Positions 30,306-38,341 of a stretch of DNA of 64,000 nt are shown here, one piece after another; within the stretch, counting starts at the first letter, position 1; each line of letters begins with the position of its first letter. The stretch comes from CAVSJJ01 sp963771015 (GTDB lineage Bacteria > Actinomycetota > Actinomycetes > Actinomycetales > Dermatophilaceae). The position numbers and the translations under genes were made by a program. The stretch covers positions 868,001 to 932,000 of the forward strand of contig CAVYRN010000005.1 of the NCBI GenBank assembly GCA_963771015.1, in the 5' to 3' direction. The notes beneath the pieces are model-generated. The model saw nothing but the letters and a program-made list of their open reading frames with translations, searched no databases and had not been told where the DNA came from.

Positions 30306-30605
30306 GTGAGGACCGGCACCGACCCGTTCGCAGCCGGCGGGTTCATCCGGCGCCACCTCCCCGAGATCGGCTTCGGCGCAGCATCGACCATCTGGGCCGC
30401 AGTCATCATCGACAACGGCGACATCGCGTGGCCCCTCCTCGCCTGGATGGGCACCGCACTGGCCCCCATGGTCGCTGCGCAGGCGCAAGCTCCGAGACGA
30501 GCGCATGTCGACCCACTAGCCGTCAGCCCAGACAAGACCAGGCATGCCGAGCACCCCGCCGGCGAAGGGCGGGGTGTGGGCAGGGCCGCTACAGGTGCCA
30601 GGTGA
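30306..30605 (+). CDS. small hypothetical membrane-associated protein
   Basis: A 99-codon frame with GTG start and AAGGTG five bases upstream. Residues about 15-45 are hydrophobic (IGFGAASTIWAAVIIDNG, then DIAWPLLAWMGTALAPMV) and could be one or two membrane helices; the rest is charged and low in structure. Its last 17 bases overlap the end of the convergent HNH nuclease gene. No family is recognised. Confidence 0.4.
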   Translation: MRTGTDPFAAGGFIRRHLPEIGFGAASTIWAAVIIDNGDIAWPLLAWMGTALAPMVAAQAQAPRRAHVDPLAVSPDKTRHAEHPAGEGRGVGRAATGAR

Positions 30606-31842
30606 CGCGCGTGTCGGTGACGGTCGCGGTGAGCCCGCGACCGTGGACGACGGTGTGGTGCCGCTGGCAGAGCAGCGCGGCATTCGAGACGTCGGTGGGA
30701 CCGCCATGAGCCCAGTGCCGCACGTGGTGTGCCTCGGTCCACGCCTGCGGCATGGTGCACCCGGGGTACGTGCAGCCACCGTCCCGCTGCCACAGCAGCC
30801 GGCGTTGCCCCCGGGTGAACAACCGCACCGCCCGCCCCAGCTCAAGCACCTCGCCGCGTGACCCGAGCACCATCGGCACGATCCCGGCATCGCAGGCCAT
30901 CCGCCGCACCGTCACCGGCGAGAGCACCTCGCCGGTGCCGGTCACCCCACCACCGCGGGCGTCGAGCTCCTGGGTGAGCCGATCCAACGAGATCGTCACC
31001 ACGACCTGCGCTCGGTCGGTCGTCGCGACCTCCCCGGCCGAGGCCACGGCACGAGCGACGAGGCTGACCAGGGCGTCCGCCCGGCGCAGCGATGCGGGGC
31101 GCAGGTCCGGCTCGCCGTCCGGCCCCGGCACCGGCGCACACAGGGCGGCCACGGCCGAGTCGACCACCGCCGAGCCCTCCGGGCCCAGGACGAGGCGGTA
31201 CTCGGCCAACCCGGCCGGCCCCGGTCGCTTGACGAGCGACCGAGCCTGGCGCAGGACATCTTCTTCGCGTTCGAGGCGGGCCGAGGGCTTGAGCAGCCGG
31301 GCGGCGTACCTGATCGCCGTCGCCAGCTCCCGCTCGGACAACGACCCGGCGTTCTCCACCAACACGGCAAGGTCCGCTTCCACCGCCTCGGGGTCAGCGA
31401 CCCGGCCGACCTCGGCGACGAACCGGAGCAGCTGGTCCGCCTGCCCCAGCGACAGGGCCCCGTCGACCAACCCCGCGGTCGCGGCATCGAGCCAGCGGCC
31501 AGGCTCGCCGGAGGCCGGCCGACGACGGGATGCGGCGGTCGCCACCCGGGCGACGCTGGCGGCATGGGCCACCGACGGGCCCGGCGCCGCTGCGGACTCG
31601 GCCCGGACGACCCAGTCGACGGTGCCCCAGCCGTGCTCGGTCGGCAGGCCCCGGTCGACCGCCTCGGTGACCGTCGCCACCTCGGTCCGGCCGCCGCCCG
31701 CGCGGAGCCGACCGACCAGGGCCATCGCCTCGGCGATCTCAGCATCCGACAGCGCCCAGACCGGCTCCACAGCCGTCTTCTCCACGGCCGCGACCGCGGC
31801 GCGCAACAGCGCCAGTCCGGCCGGCTGTCGACCGTCTGACAC
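30589..31842 (-). CDS. HNH endonuclease, DUF222/13E12-repeat family
   Basis: A 417-residue protein of the actinobacterial 13E12/REP13E12 type. The N-terminal DUF222 helical region runs to about residue 300. The C-terminal HNH nuclease is CTYPGCTMPQAWTEAHHVRH then WAHGGPTDVSNAALLCQRHH, with both zinc-binding Cys pairs and the HH/N/H metal residues. The frame is open further upstream, but a GTG at 31842 has GGGAGACGAGG ahead and gives a sensible N-terminus. These genes occur in many copies per genome and behave like mobile or prophage-derived elements; the cellular role is unknown. Confidence 0.88.
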   Translation of the reverse strand: MSDGRQPAGLALLRAAVAAVEKTAVEPVWALSDAEIAEAMALVGRLRAGGGRTEVATVTEAVDRGLPTEHGWGTVDWVVRAESAAAPGPSVAHAASVARVATAASRRRPASGEPGRWLDAATAGLVDGALSLGQADQLLRFVAEVGRVADPEAVEADLAVLVENAGSLSERELATAIRYAARLLKPSARLEREEDVLRQARSLVKRPGPAGLAEYRLVLGPEGSAVVDSAVAALCAPVPGPDGEPDLRPASLRRADALVSLVARAVASAGEVATTDRAQVVVTISLDRLTQELDARGGGVTGTGEVLSPVTVRRMACDAGIVPMVLGSRGEVLELGRAVRLFTRGQRRLLWQRDGGCTYPGCTMPQAWTEAHHVRHWAHGGPTDVSNAALLCQRHHTVVHGRGLTATVTDTRVTWHL

Positions 31843-32074
31843 CTGCGCCTCGTCTCCCGCCACGACACCCACACTAGGGGCGACCACCGACAGTGCCGTC
31901 TCGCCATTTCCCCTGCTGCACAACGCGATCCACCACGCTCCGCCTCGCGGACACCAACCGCCAGAGGCGGGCCAGCGCCACCGGATCAGGATCTCGTCGC
32001 GGCCGAGACGCGACGCGCCAGCCGCACCACGACCACGTCGATCATGACGCGCGGGCGGCACTTCTTTGCGCGCA

Positions 32075-32099
32075 GGTGCAGATTTGCACCCCCGTGCAA
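32075..32099. promoter_or_regulatory. two overlapping perfect palindromes before tetR
   Basis: GGTGCA-GATT-TGCACC (32075-32090) and TTGCAC-CCCC-GTGCAA (32084-32099) are both perfect 6-4-6 inverted repeats that share the middle TGCAC half-site. They end 20 bp before the tetR start and so probably hold two staggered TetR dimers controlling tetR-mmpL-P450. Confidence 0.75.
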
Positions 32100-32119
32100 T
32101 ATCTGTCTACCCTCGTCGC

Positions 32120-32758
32120 GTGACGACGACCGAGCACGCCCCGACCGGGCTGCGCGAGCAGAAGAAGGCGCGCACCCGCGCCGACCTCATCGACGCGGCA
32201 TACGCGCTCATCCGTGAGGCCGGCATGGAGTCGGTCACCGCGGAGGCGGTCGCCGACCGGGCCGGGGTCTCGCGCCGGACGTTCTTCAACTACTTCCCCT
32301 CCATCGAGTCCGTCCTCGTCGAGGGGGCCGGCGACTTCTTCACCGCCCTCGGGAGCCAGCTCGAGGCCTGCCCCGCCGACGAGGACGTCCTCGACGCGCT
32401 CGAACGAGTCATCTCGGCCCCGACCGATCCCGCGCTGCTCGACAAGATCAGCATCCTCGGCGTCGTGGGCCTCGGCTCGCCGCACGCCCGGATCGTCATC
32501 CAGAGCTTCCTGCACGAGTGGCTTCTTTGGTTCGGCCCGCACCTGCGCAGTCGGCTCCCCGAGGGCACCGACGAGCTCTACGTCATCAACCTCGCCACCG
32601 CGACCGTCGCCGCGGCCCAGGCGTCCATCTTCGTCTGGGCCGGGCGAACCGGCGGCTCGCTCTCGCAGGCCTCGGTCGCCCAGCTCCAGGACCTGCTCGC
32701 CGAAAGCATGCGCTACGTCCGCGCCGGCTTCGCCCACCCCACCACCACGAAGGACTGA
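32120..32758 (+). CDS. TetR-family regulator of the MmpL/P450 operon
   Basis: A 212-residue regulator with helix-turn-helix VTAEAVADRAGVSRRTFFNY FPSIESVLVEG split around residue 50; the C-terminal half is a ligand domain with QSFLHEWLLWFGPHLR. GTG start at 32120. It ends one base before the mmpL ATG, so the genes are cotranscribed and it probably represses the exporter until a lipophilic or drug-like ligand binds. The operator is the double palindrome just upstream. Confidence 0.9.
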   Translation: MTTTEHAPTGLREQKKARTRADLIDAAYALIREAGMESVTAEAVADRAGVSRRTFFNYFPSIESVLVEGAGDFFTALGSQLEACPADEDVLDALERVISAPTDPALLDKISILGVVGLGSPHARIVIQSFLHEWLLWFGPHLRSRLPEGTDELYVINLATATVAAAQASIFVWAGRTGGSLSQASVAQLQDLLAESMRYVRAGFAHPTTTKD

Positions 32759-32759
32759 C

Positions 32760-35348
32760 ATGGCGACCGCCCTCTACCGACTCGGCCGCTGGAGTGCCGC
32801 CCACGCGTGGCGCGTCATCGCGACCTGGCTCGTGGTCCTCGCCGCGCTCGGCATCGGCGCGGTGAAGCTCGGGGCCCCGCCGACGAGCCAGATCACCATC
32901 CCCGGCAGCCAGTTCCAGCAGGTGCTCCACACGCTGGGCCAGAAGATCCCCGACGCCGCGGGGGGTGTGGGAACCGTCGTCTTCCGCAGCCAGGCGGGCT
33001 CCTTCACGCCCGCCCAGCAGGCCGCGATCACCAGGGTGCTGGGCCGGTGGGCCGAGCTGCCACGCGTCAAGAAGGTCCAGGACCCGTTCACCAACCAGAA
33101 GGGCATCGACGAGGGTGCGACGCAGCTCGCCGACGCCAAGAAGCAGCTCGACGCCTCCGCGGTACAGCTGAAGGACGGCCGGGCACAGCTCGACGCCGCG
33201 CAGAGCCAGCTCGCCTTCGGCCGAACCGCCCTGGCCGACCTGAAGAAGACCAACCCGGCCGACCCGCAGATCCCCGTCCTGGAGAGGCAGCTGGCCGACG
33301 GGGCCAGCCAGCTCGCCGAGCAGGAGAAGGCGTATGCCGCCGGCAAGGCCGACTACGACGCCGGCCTGACGGCCTACACGCAGGGCATCGCCAGGACGAA
33401 GATGCTCGACGGGATGCGGTTCGTGTCGACGGACGGCCGGTACGCCGTCGCCCAGATCCAGTTCGACACCGACGTCCACTCGGTGCCCCAGGCCATCCGC
33501 GACGAGATCCCGGCGATCGGCGCGTCGCTGACCGCCTCGGGGGTCCAGCCCGACTACAGCGTCGAGATCACCCAGGACACCAAGCTCATCGGGCCCGGCG
33601 AGGTCATCGGTCTCGTCGTCGCCGCCCTCGTCCTGGTCATCATGCTCGGCACCCTCATCGCCGCCGGTCTGCCGCTGACGGTCGCCCTCTTCGGGGTCGG
33701 CATCGGCCTCGCCGGCGCCATGACGGCCACGGTGTTCTACGACATGAACACCATGACGCCGTCGCTCGCTCTCATGCTCGGGCTCGCCGTCGGCATCGAC
33801 TACGCGCTGTTCATCGTCAACCGGCACCGGGGCCAGCTGCTGCGCGGCATGGAGCTGCACGAGTCGATCGGCCGGGCCGTCGGCACCGCCGGCAACGCCG
33901 TGATCTTCGCGGGGGCGACCGTCGTCATCGCGCTGGCCGCCCTCGTCGTGAGCGGCATCCCCATCCTCGCCCAGATGGGTCTGGTCGCTGCGGCGACCGT
34001 GGCCATCACCGTCCTCGTCGCGGTGACCATCAGCCCGGCCATCCTCAGCCTGCTCAAGAGCAGGGTGGTATCCCGCCGCACGTGGCGGTCCGCCGGGTAT
34101 GCCGTCGCCGCGGACCCTTCGTCGCGGGCCGGAGCACCGCCGCACGAGGAGGAGCACGGCGCCTGGTACGTCGACCTCGCGACCCGCCGCCCCTGGCTGA
34201 CCGTCCTCGGCGTCATCGCCGTCGTCGGCATCGTCGCCCTGCCCGCCCTCGACCTGCGCCTCGGCCTGCCCGACGGCAGCCAGGAGCCCACCGGGTCGAC
34301 CGCCTACACGGCGTACACCGAGGTCGCAGACCATTTCGGTCCGGGGATGAACGGACCGGTCATCGCCGTCGCGACGCTGCCGGAGGGCACGACACAGGCC
34401 GAGGACAACGCCAAGCAGGTCGAGATCGGCACGTCCCTCTCCCGCCTGCTCGGGGTGCGCAGCGTCGTGCCGTTCGGAGTCAGCGCGGACCACACGACGC
34501 TCGCGTTCCAGATGATCCTCACGACCGGCCCGGCCGACGCGCAGACGATCGAGACGGTGCAGATGATCAAGGACAGCGTTCCGGCCATCGGGATGGACAG
34601 CGGCTCCACCGTCGCCGTCACCGGCCAGACCGTGGCGAACATCGAGATCTCCCAGCGGCTCGGGGCCGCGCTGCCGATCTACCTCGCCCTCGTCGTCGGG
34701 CTGTCGCTCATCATCCTCATGGTCGTGTTCCGGTCCCTCGTCGTGCCGCTCGTCGCCACCGGCGGGTTCCTCCTGTCGGTCGGTGCCGGCTTCGGCGCCA
34801 CCGTGGCGGTCTACCAGTGGGGCTGGTTCGGGTCCGTCCTCCAGGTGACCCAGCCCGGGCCGATCCTGTCGTTCATGCCGATCATCCTCATCGGCGTCCT
34901 GTTCGGCCTGGCGATGGACTACCAGATGTTCCTCGTGTCCGGGATGCACGAGGCGTACGCCCACGGGGAGGAGCCGCGCGCCGCGGTGCGGACCGGCTTC
35001 ATCCATGGGGCCAAGGTCGTCACGGCGGCCGCGGTCATCATGACGTCGGTGTTCGGCGGGTTCGTCTTCGCCCACCTGACGATGATCCGGCCGATCGGGT
35101 TCGGCCTCGCCGTCGGTGTCCTGGTCGACGCCGTCCTGGTCCGGATGACGCTCACCCCGGCCCTCATGCACCTGCTCGGCAAGCGCGCCTGGGGCATGCC
35201 GGCCTGGCTCGAGCGGATCACCCCCGACCTCGACGTCGAAGGCACCGGCCTCACCGCCCATCTCGCCGAGCTCGACGCACAGACCCCCCGCTCCGACGGT
35301 TCCCTCCAGCCCGCCGCCGCCGGCGGCGGCGGGCCGACGACGGGGTGA
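32760..35348 (+). CDS. MMPL/RND-family membrane transporter
   Basis: An 862-residue transporter with the MmpL layout: one N-terminal helix, a long extracytoplasmic domain (about residues 40-270), five or more helices (VIGLVVAALVLVIMLGTLIA onward), a second external domain, then a second helix bundle. GLAVGIDYALFIVNRHRGQL carries the conserved Asp-Tyr proton-relay pair, repeated as GLAMDYQMFLVSGMHEAYAH. The first external domain includes a coiled-coil-like stretch (ATQLADAKKQLDASAVQLKD, region 33120-33350). Such pumps export lipids or hydrophobic drugs using proton flow. The partner P450 downstream hints that an oxidised hydrophobic compound is the cargo; this is inference. Confidence 0.93.
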   Translation: MATALYRLGRWSAAHAWRVIATWLVVLAALGIGAVKLGAPPTSQITIPGSQFQQVLHTLGQKIPDAAGGVGTVVFRSQAGSFTPAQQAAITRVLGRWAELPRVKKVQDPFTNQKGIDEGATQLADAKKQLDASAVQLKDGRAQLDAAQSQLAFGRTALADLKKTNPADPQIPVLERQLADGASQLAEQEKAYAAGKADYDAGLTAYTQGIARTKMLDGMRFVSTDGRYAVAQIQFDTDVHSVPQAIRDEIPAIGASLTASGVQPDYSVEITQDTKLIGPGEVIGLVVAALVLVIMLGTLIAAGLPLTVALFGVGIGLAGAMTATVFYDMNTMTPSLALMLGLAVGIDYALFIVNRHRGQLLRGMELHESIGRAVGTAGNAVIFAGATVVIALAALVVSGIPILAQMGLVAAATVAITVLVAVTISPAILSLLKSRVVSRRTWRSAGYAVAADPSSRAGAPPHEEEHGAWYVDLATRRPWLTVLGVIAVVGIVALPALDLRLGLPDGSQEPTGSTAYTAYTEVADHFGPGMNGPVIAVATLPEGTTQAEDNAKQVEIGTSLSRLLGVRSVVPFGVSADHTTLAFQMILTTGPADAQTIETVQMIKDSVPAIGMDSGSTVAVTGQTVANIEISQRLGAALPIYLALVVGLSLIILMVVFRSLVVPLVATGGFLLSVGAGFGATVAVYQWGWFGSVLQVTQPGPILSFMPIILIGVLFGLAMDYQMFLVSGMHEAYAHGEEPRAAVRTGFIHGAKVVTAAAVIMTSVFGGFVFAHLTMIRPIGFGLAVGVLVDAVLVRMTLTPALMHLLGKRAWGMPAWLERITPDLDVEGTGLTAHLAELDAQTPRSDGSLQPAAAGGGGPTTG

Positions 35349-35350
35349 CC

Positions 35351-36784
35351 ATGGGGCGGATGCGCAACGACTGGTCCGGCCAGAGGCTCCCCCACCCGCC
35401 CGGGCGGCGGCGGCTGCTCGGCGACCTCCTCCGGGACGCCGACCCGCGTACCCCCGTCCAGAACATCCTCACCGTCGCACCCGGGCTGGGGCCGATCTTC
35501 GAGTTCAAGGCGTTCGGCAACCGCTTCGTCCTCGTCCAGAGCGCCGAGCTCACCGGCGAGCTGTGCGACGAGTCGCGCTTCCACAAGGCGCTTGCCCCCG
35601 GCGTCGAGGCGCTGCGGATCTTCGTCCGCGACGGGCTGTTCACGGCATACGACGACGAGCCGAACTGGCGGCTGGCCCACGACCTGCTCCAGCCCGCCTT
35701 CACCAAGGCGGCGATGCGGGGCTACCACGACGCGATGAACGCCGTCGCCGACGAGCTTGTCGACAAGTGGGACGAGGCGGCCCGCCCGGTCGACGTCTCG
35801 AGCGATCTCACCCGGCTCACCCTCGAGACGATCGGGCGGACGTCGTTCAGCCACTCCTTCGGGGCGTTCACGACCGAGGAGCAGGACCCCTTCGTGGCCT
35901 CCATGGTCCGGACCCTGCGGCTCGCCCAGCGGCGCGCGGCCCTCCTGTCGATCCCGGGCGCTCGTGTCCTCAAGCCGCTGTCGGACCGACGGGCGCACCG
36001 AGAGCAGGCGACCGTCAGCGGCATCGTCGACGGGATCATCGGCGACCGCCTCACCAGCGGCGACACCTCGACCGGCGACATCCTCGGGCTCATGCTGCAC
36101 AGCGCCCACCCCGAGACGGGCGAGCACCTCGACCGGCTCAACATCCGGCGCCAGATCTTCACCTTCCTCGTCGCCGGCCACGAGACGACCTCGGGCGCCC
36201 TCTCGTTCGCGATGTACTACCTCGCGACGAACCCGCGGGTCCGCGCCCGGGCTCAGGCCGAGGCCGACGCCATCCTCGGGCCCGACCCGAACGCCCGGCC
36301 GACCTACGAGCAGATCCCCCATCTGCGCTACATCCGGCGCGTCCTCGACGAGGGGCTGCGACTATGGCCCACTGCGCCGGGGTTCGCCCGGGCGCCACTC
36401 GCCCCGACCACCGTCGGCGGCCATCGGATGACGCCGGACGACTGGGCACTCGTCGTCCTTCCGCTCGTCCACCGGGACCCGGCGGTCTGGGGCCCCGATG
36501 CGGACGTCTTCGACCCGGACAACTTCCTCCCGGAGCGGATCCGCTCCCGGCCGGCCCACGCCTACAAGCCGTTCGGCACCGGCGAGCGGTCGTGCATCGG
36601 TCGCCAGTTCGCCCTCCACGAGGCCGTCCTGGTCCTCGCCCGCCTGCTGCACCGCTACGACTTCGAGGCCGACCCGGCCTACGCCCTGACGATCAGCGAG
36701 CGGCTCACCCTCATGCCCACCGGCTTCCGCCTCGAGCCGACCCGCCGCGTCCCGGCCGGGGCCGGCCGGCCGGCCTCCGCCTGA
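35351..36784 (+). CDS. cytochrome P450 (CYP102-like haem domain)
   Basis: A 477-residue P450. The I-helix oxygen-binding motif is AGHETTSG near residue 275, the Glu-x-x-Arg pair is DEGLRLWP near 333, and the haem-thiolate loop is FGTGERSCIGRQFALHEA with Cys near 413. Overall it resembles the haem half of CYP102 (BM3-type fatty-acid hydroxylases) but has no fused reductase, so it needs outside electron donors. A GTG at 35345 overlaps the mmpL stop and is an alternative start two codons earlier. Substrate probably a fatty acid or similar. Confidence 0.93.
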   Translation: MGRMRNDWSGQRLPHPPGRRRLLGDLLRDADPRTPVQNILTVAPGLGPIFEFKAFGNRFVLVQSAELTGELCDESRFHKALAPGVEALRIFVRDGLFTAYDDEPNWRLAHDLLQPAFTKAAMRGYHDAMNAVADELVDKWDEAARPVDVSSDLTRLTLETIGRTSFSHSFGAFTTEEQDPFVASMVRTLRLAQRRAALLSIPGARVLKPLSDRRAHREQATVSGIVDGIIGDRLTSGDTSTGDILGLMLHSAHPETGEHLDRLNIRRQIFTFLVAGHETTSGALSFAMYYLATNPRVRARAQAEADAILGPDPNARPTYEQIPHLRYIRRVLDEGLRLWPTAPGFARAPLAPTTVGGHRMTPDDWALVVLPLVHRDPAVWGPDADVFDPDNFLPERIRSRPAHAYKPFGTGERSCIGRQFALHEAVLVLARLLHRYDFEADPAYALTISERLTLMPTGFRLEPTRRVPAGAGRPASA

Positions 36785-36903
36785 CCCCGGGGCTCTCCCA
36801 CCAAGGCCACGAATTTGCAGACCCGTCCGAGGCCCCTCACAGGTGCGACACAGATGCCGGCAGGAGAGTCGTGTCATCCACACAACGGAAGGAACCCCCG
36901 CTC

Positions 36904-37248
36904 ATGACCACCCGCGCCTATGCGCTGGCCCGCCGCTGGACAACCTCCATCCTGGCGGCTGGGACGCTCGGTGCGGCTGCCCTGGGAGTACATCTCGCCC
37001 AGGCGCAGACAACCGCTACGACTGCCCAAGGGGTCACCCAGCAGACCCCCGGGAGCCAGCGGGCGCTTTCCCAGCGTGAGCAGCGTCAGCGCGCAAGCGA
37101 TGACGGCTGGGGAGAAGGTGGTGACGACAGCGGCCTGTCCAGCCAGTCACAGGCCCTGCCGGGCGGGGGACAAGGCTCCTTCCAGCAGGTGGTCCCGCCA
37201 GGGAACAGCGGGATAGGCCGTCAGCAGGTCCGGTCAACCGGGTCCTGA
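36904..37248 (+). CDS. small exported protein, Gln/Ser-rich
   Basis: A 114-residue protein with an N-terminal signal or anchor (ARRWTTSILAAGTLGAAALG, then VHLAQAQ). After it comes a low-complexity tail rich in Gln, Ser, Gly and Asp, with no domain. GGAAGGA lies about 10 bases before the ATG at 36904. Its N-terminus is similar in pattern to the protein at 42385 (Ala-Arg-x-Trp-x-x-Ser, LAA-T-G-AA-G-HLA), so the two are probably paralogues. No family is recognised. Confidence 0.7.
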   Translation: MTTRAYALARRWTTSILAAGTLGAAALGVHLAQAQTTATTAQGVTQQTPGSQRALSQREQRQRASDDGWGEGGDDSGLSSQSQALPGGGQGSFQQVVPPGNSGIGRQQVRSTGS

Positions 37249-37259
37249 CGGCCGCAACC

Positions 37260-37303
37260 GTGGCCTGACCCCGAGCCCTCCCACGGGCTCAGGGTCAGGC
37301 CAC
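37260..37303. terminator. bidirectional hairpin terminator
   Basis: Two 19-base arms (37260-37278 and 37285-37303, starting GTGGCCTGACCC) pair at 18 of 19 positions around a 6-base loop, between the convergent small exported protein and the DHOD-like gene. Confidence 0.8.
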
Positions 37304-37324
37304 GCTCATGTCCTCGGGCGGGAC

Positions 37325-38341
37325 TCAGGCCTTCGCGGACAACGAGGTGATGATCTCGATGTACTGGCTGCGCTCGAAGGCGGAGGGGTCCTCGACGGCA
37401 GCGGCGCTCACGCTGCCGCGCAGCTGGTCGACCCCGGTGTACTCGCGCTCGGCCATCCACCCCTCGACGCCGGTCAGCATGTGCCGGACCGCATCCGGAC
37501 CGTCGCGCAGGACCGCTGACGTCGTGCAGGCGACGTCGGCACCGACGAGCAGGGCCTTGAGGACGTCGGCGGCGGAGTGGACACCGGACGTCGCGGCGAG
37601 CGAGGTGCCCGGTAGCTGGTTGCGCAGAATGCCGAGCCACCGCAGCGGCATCCGGAGCTCGGCCGGCCACGACAGGGCGACCTTGGGCTTGACCTCGAGG
37701 GTGTCGAGGTCGAGGTCGGGCGCATAGAACCGGTTGAAGAGCACCAGGCCGTTGGCCCCCGCGTCGACGACCCGCGCCGCGAAGTGCGAGAAGGACGAGA
37801 AGAACGGCGAGAGCTTGACCGTGAGCGGGATGTCGACCGACCGGCGAACCTCACCGACGACCTCGAGGTAGCGGTCCTCGACGTCGGCGGCGCTCTGCGT
37901 CGGGTCGGCGGCGACCGCATACAGGTTGAGCTCGATGGCGTCGGCGCCGGCCTCGGCCATCATCGTCGTGTACCGGGCCCAGGACCCGGTGTGGACGGCG
38001 TTGACCGAGGCGATGACCGGTATGCCGAGGCGAGCCTTGGCCTCCTCGAGGAGCCGGACGTGGCGCTCCGGTCCGAGCTCGGTCATCGGGATCTCGGGCA
38101 GCATGGACTCGTACTCGGGGAAGGTCCCCGCGCCCTGTTCGTGCGCCTCGAAGAAGGTCATCTCCTCGGCGATGACCTCCTCCTCGAAGAGCGAGGGGAG
38201 CACGACGGCCGAGGCCCCCGCGTCCTCGAGACGCATGAGGTCGTCGATCCGGCCGGTGAGCGGTCCGGCCGAGGCGATGACCGGCCCGCTCAGCTCGAGG
38301 CCGAGGTAGCGGGTGGCGAGCACCGGGCGGGTGTCGGTCAT
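37325..38341 (-). CDS. dihydroorotate dehydrogenase-like flavoprotein
   Basis: A 338-residue FMN TIM-barrel protein of the DHOD/PreA type (YLGLELSGPVIASAGPLTGR start; AIELNLYAVAADP and LTVKLSPFFSSF in the barrel; TSGVHSAADVLKALLVGADV as the phosphate-binding end). It is not a normal PyrD: the DHOD active-site loop is altered. Its ATG overlaps the nifJ stop (ATGA), so it is made together with the pyruvate:ferredoxin oxidoreductase, a pairing found in other bacteria. It may take electrons from ferredoxin or NAD(P)H to reduce an unknown substrate. Confidence 0.9.
   Translation of the reverse strand: MTDTRPVLATRYLGLELSGPVIASAGPLTGRIDDLMRLEDAGASAVVLPSLFEEEVIAEEMTFFEAHEQGAGTFPEYESMLPEIPMTELGPERHVRLLEEAKARLGIPVIASVNAVHTGSWARYTTMMAEAGADAIELNLYAVAADPTQSAADVEDRYLEVVGEVRRSVDIPLTVKLSPFFSSFSHFAARVVDAGANGLVLFNRFYAPDLDLDTLEVKPKVALSWPAELRMPLRWLGILRNQLPGTSLAATSGVHSAADVLKALLVGADVACTTSAVLRDGPDAVRHMLTGVEGWMAEREYTGVDQLRGSVSAAAVEDPSAFERSQYIEIITSLSAKA

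Noticed and set aside
32586..35261. 891-residue open frame on the minus strand
   Set aside because: Antisense shadow of the MmpL gene; composition is His/Asp/Arg-rich without any domain, as expected from high-GC codon bias.
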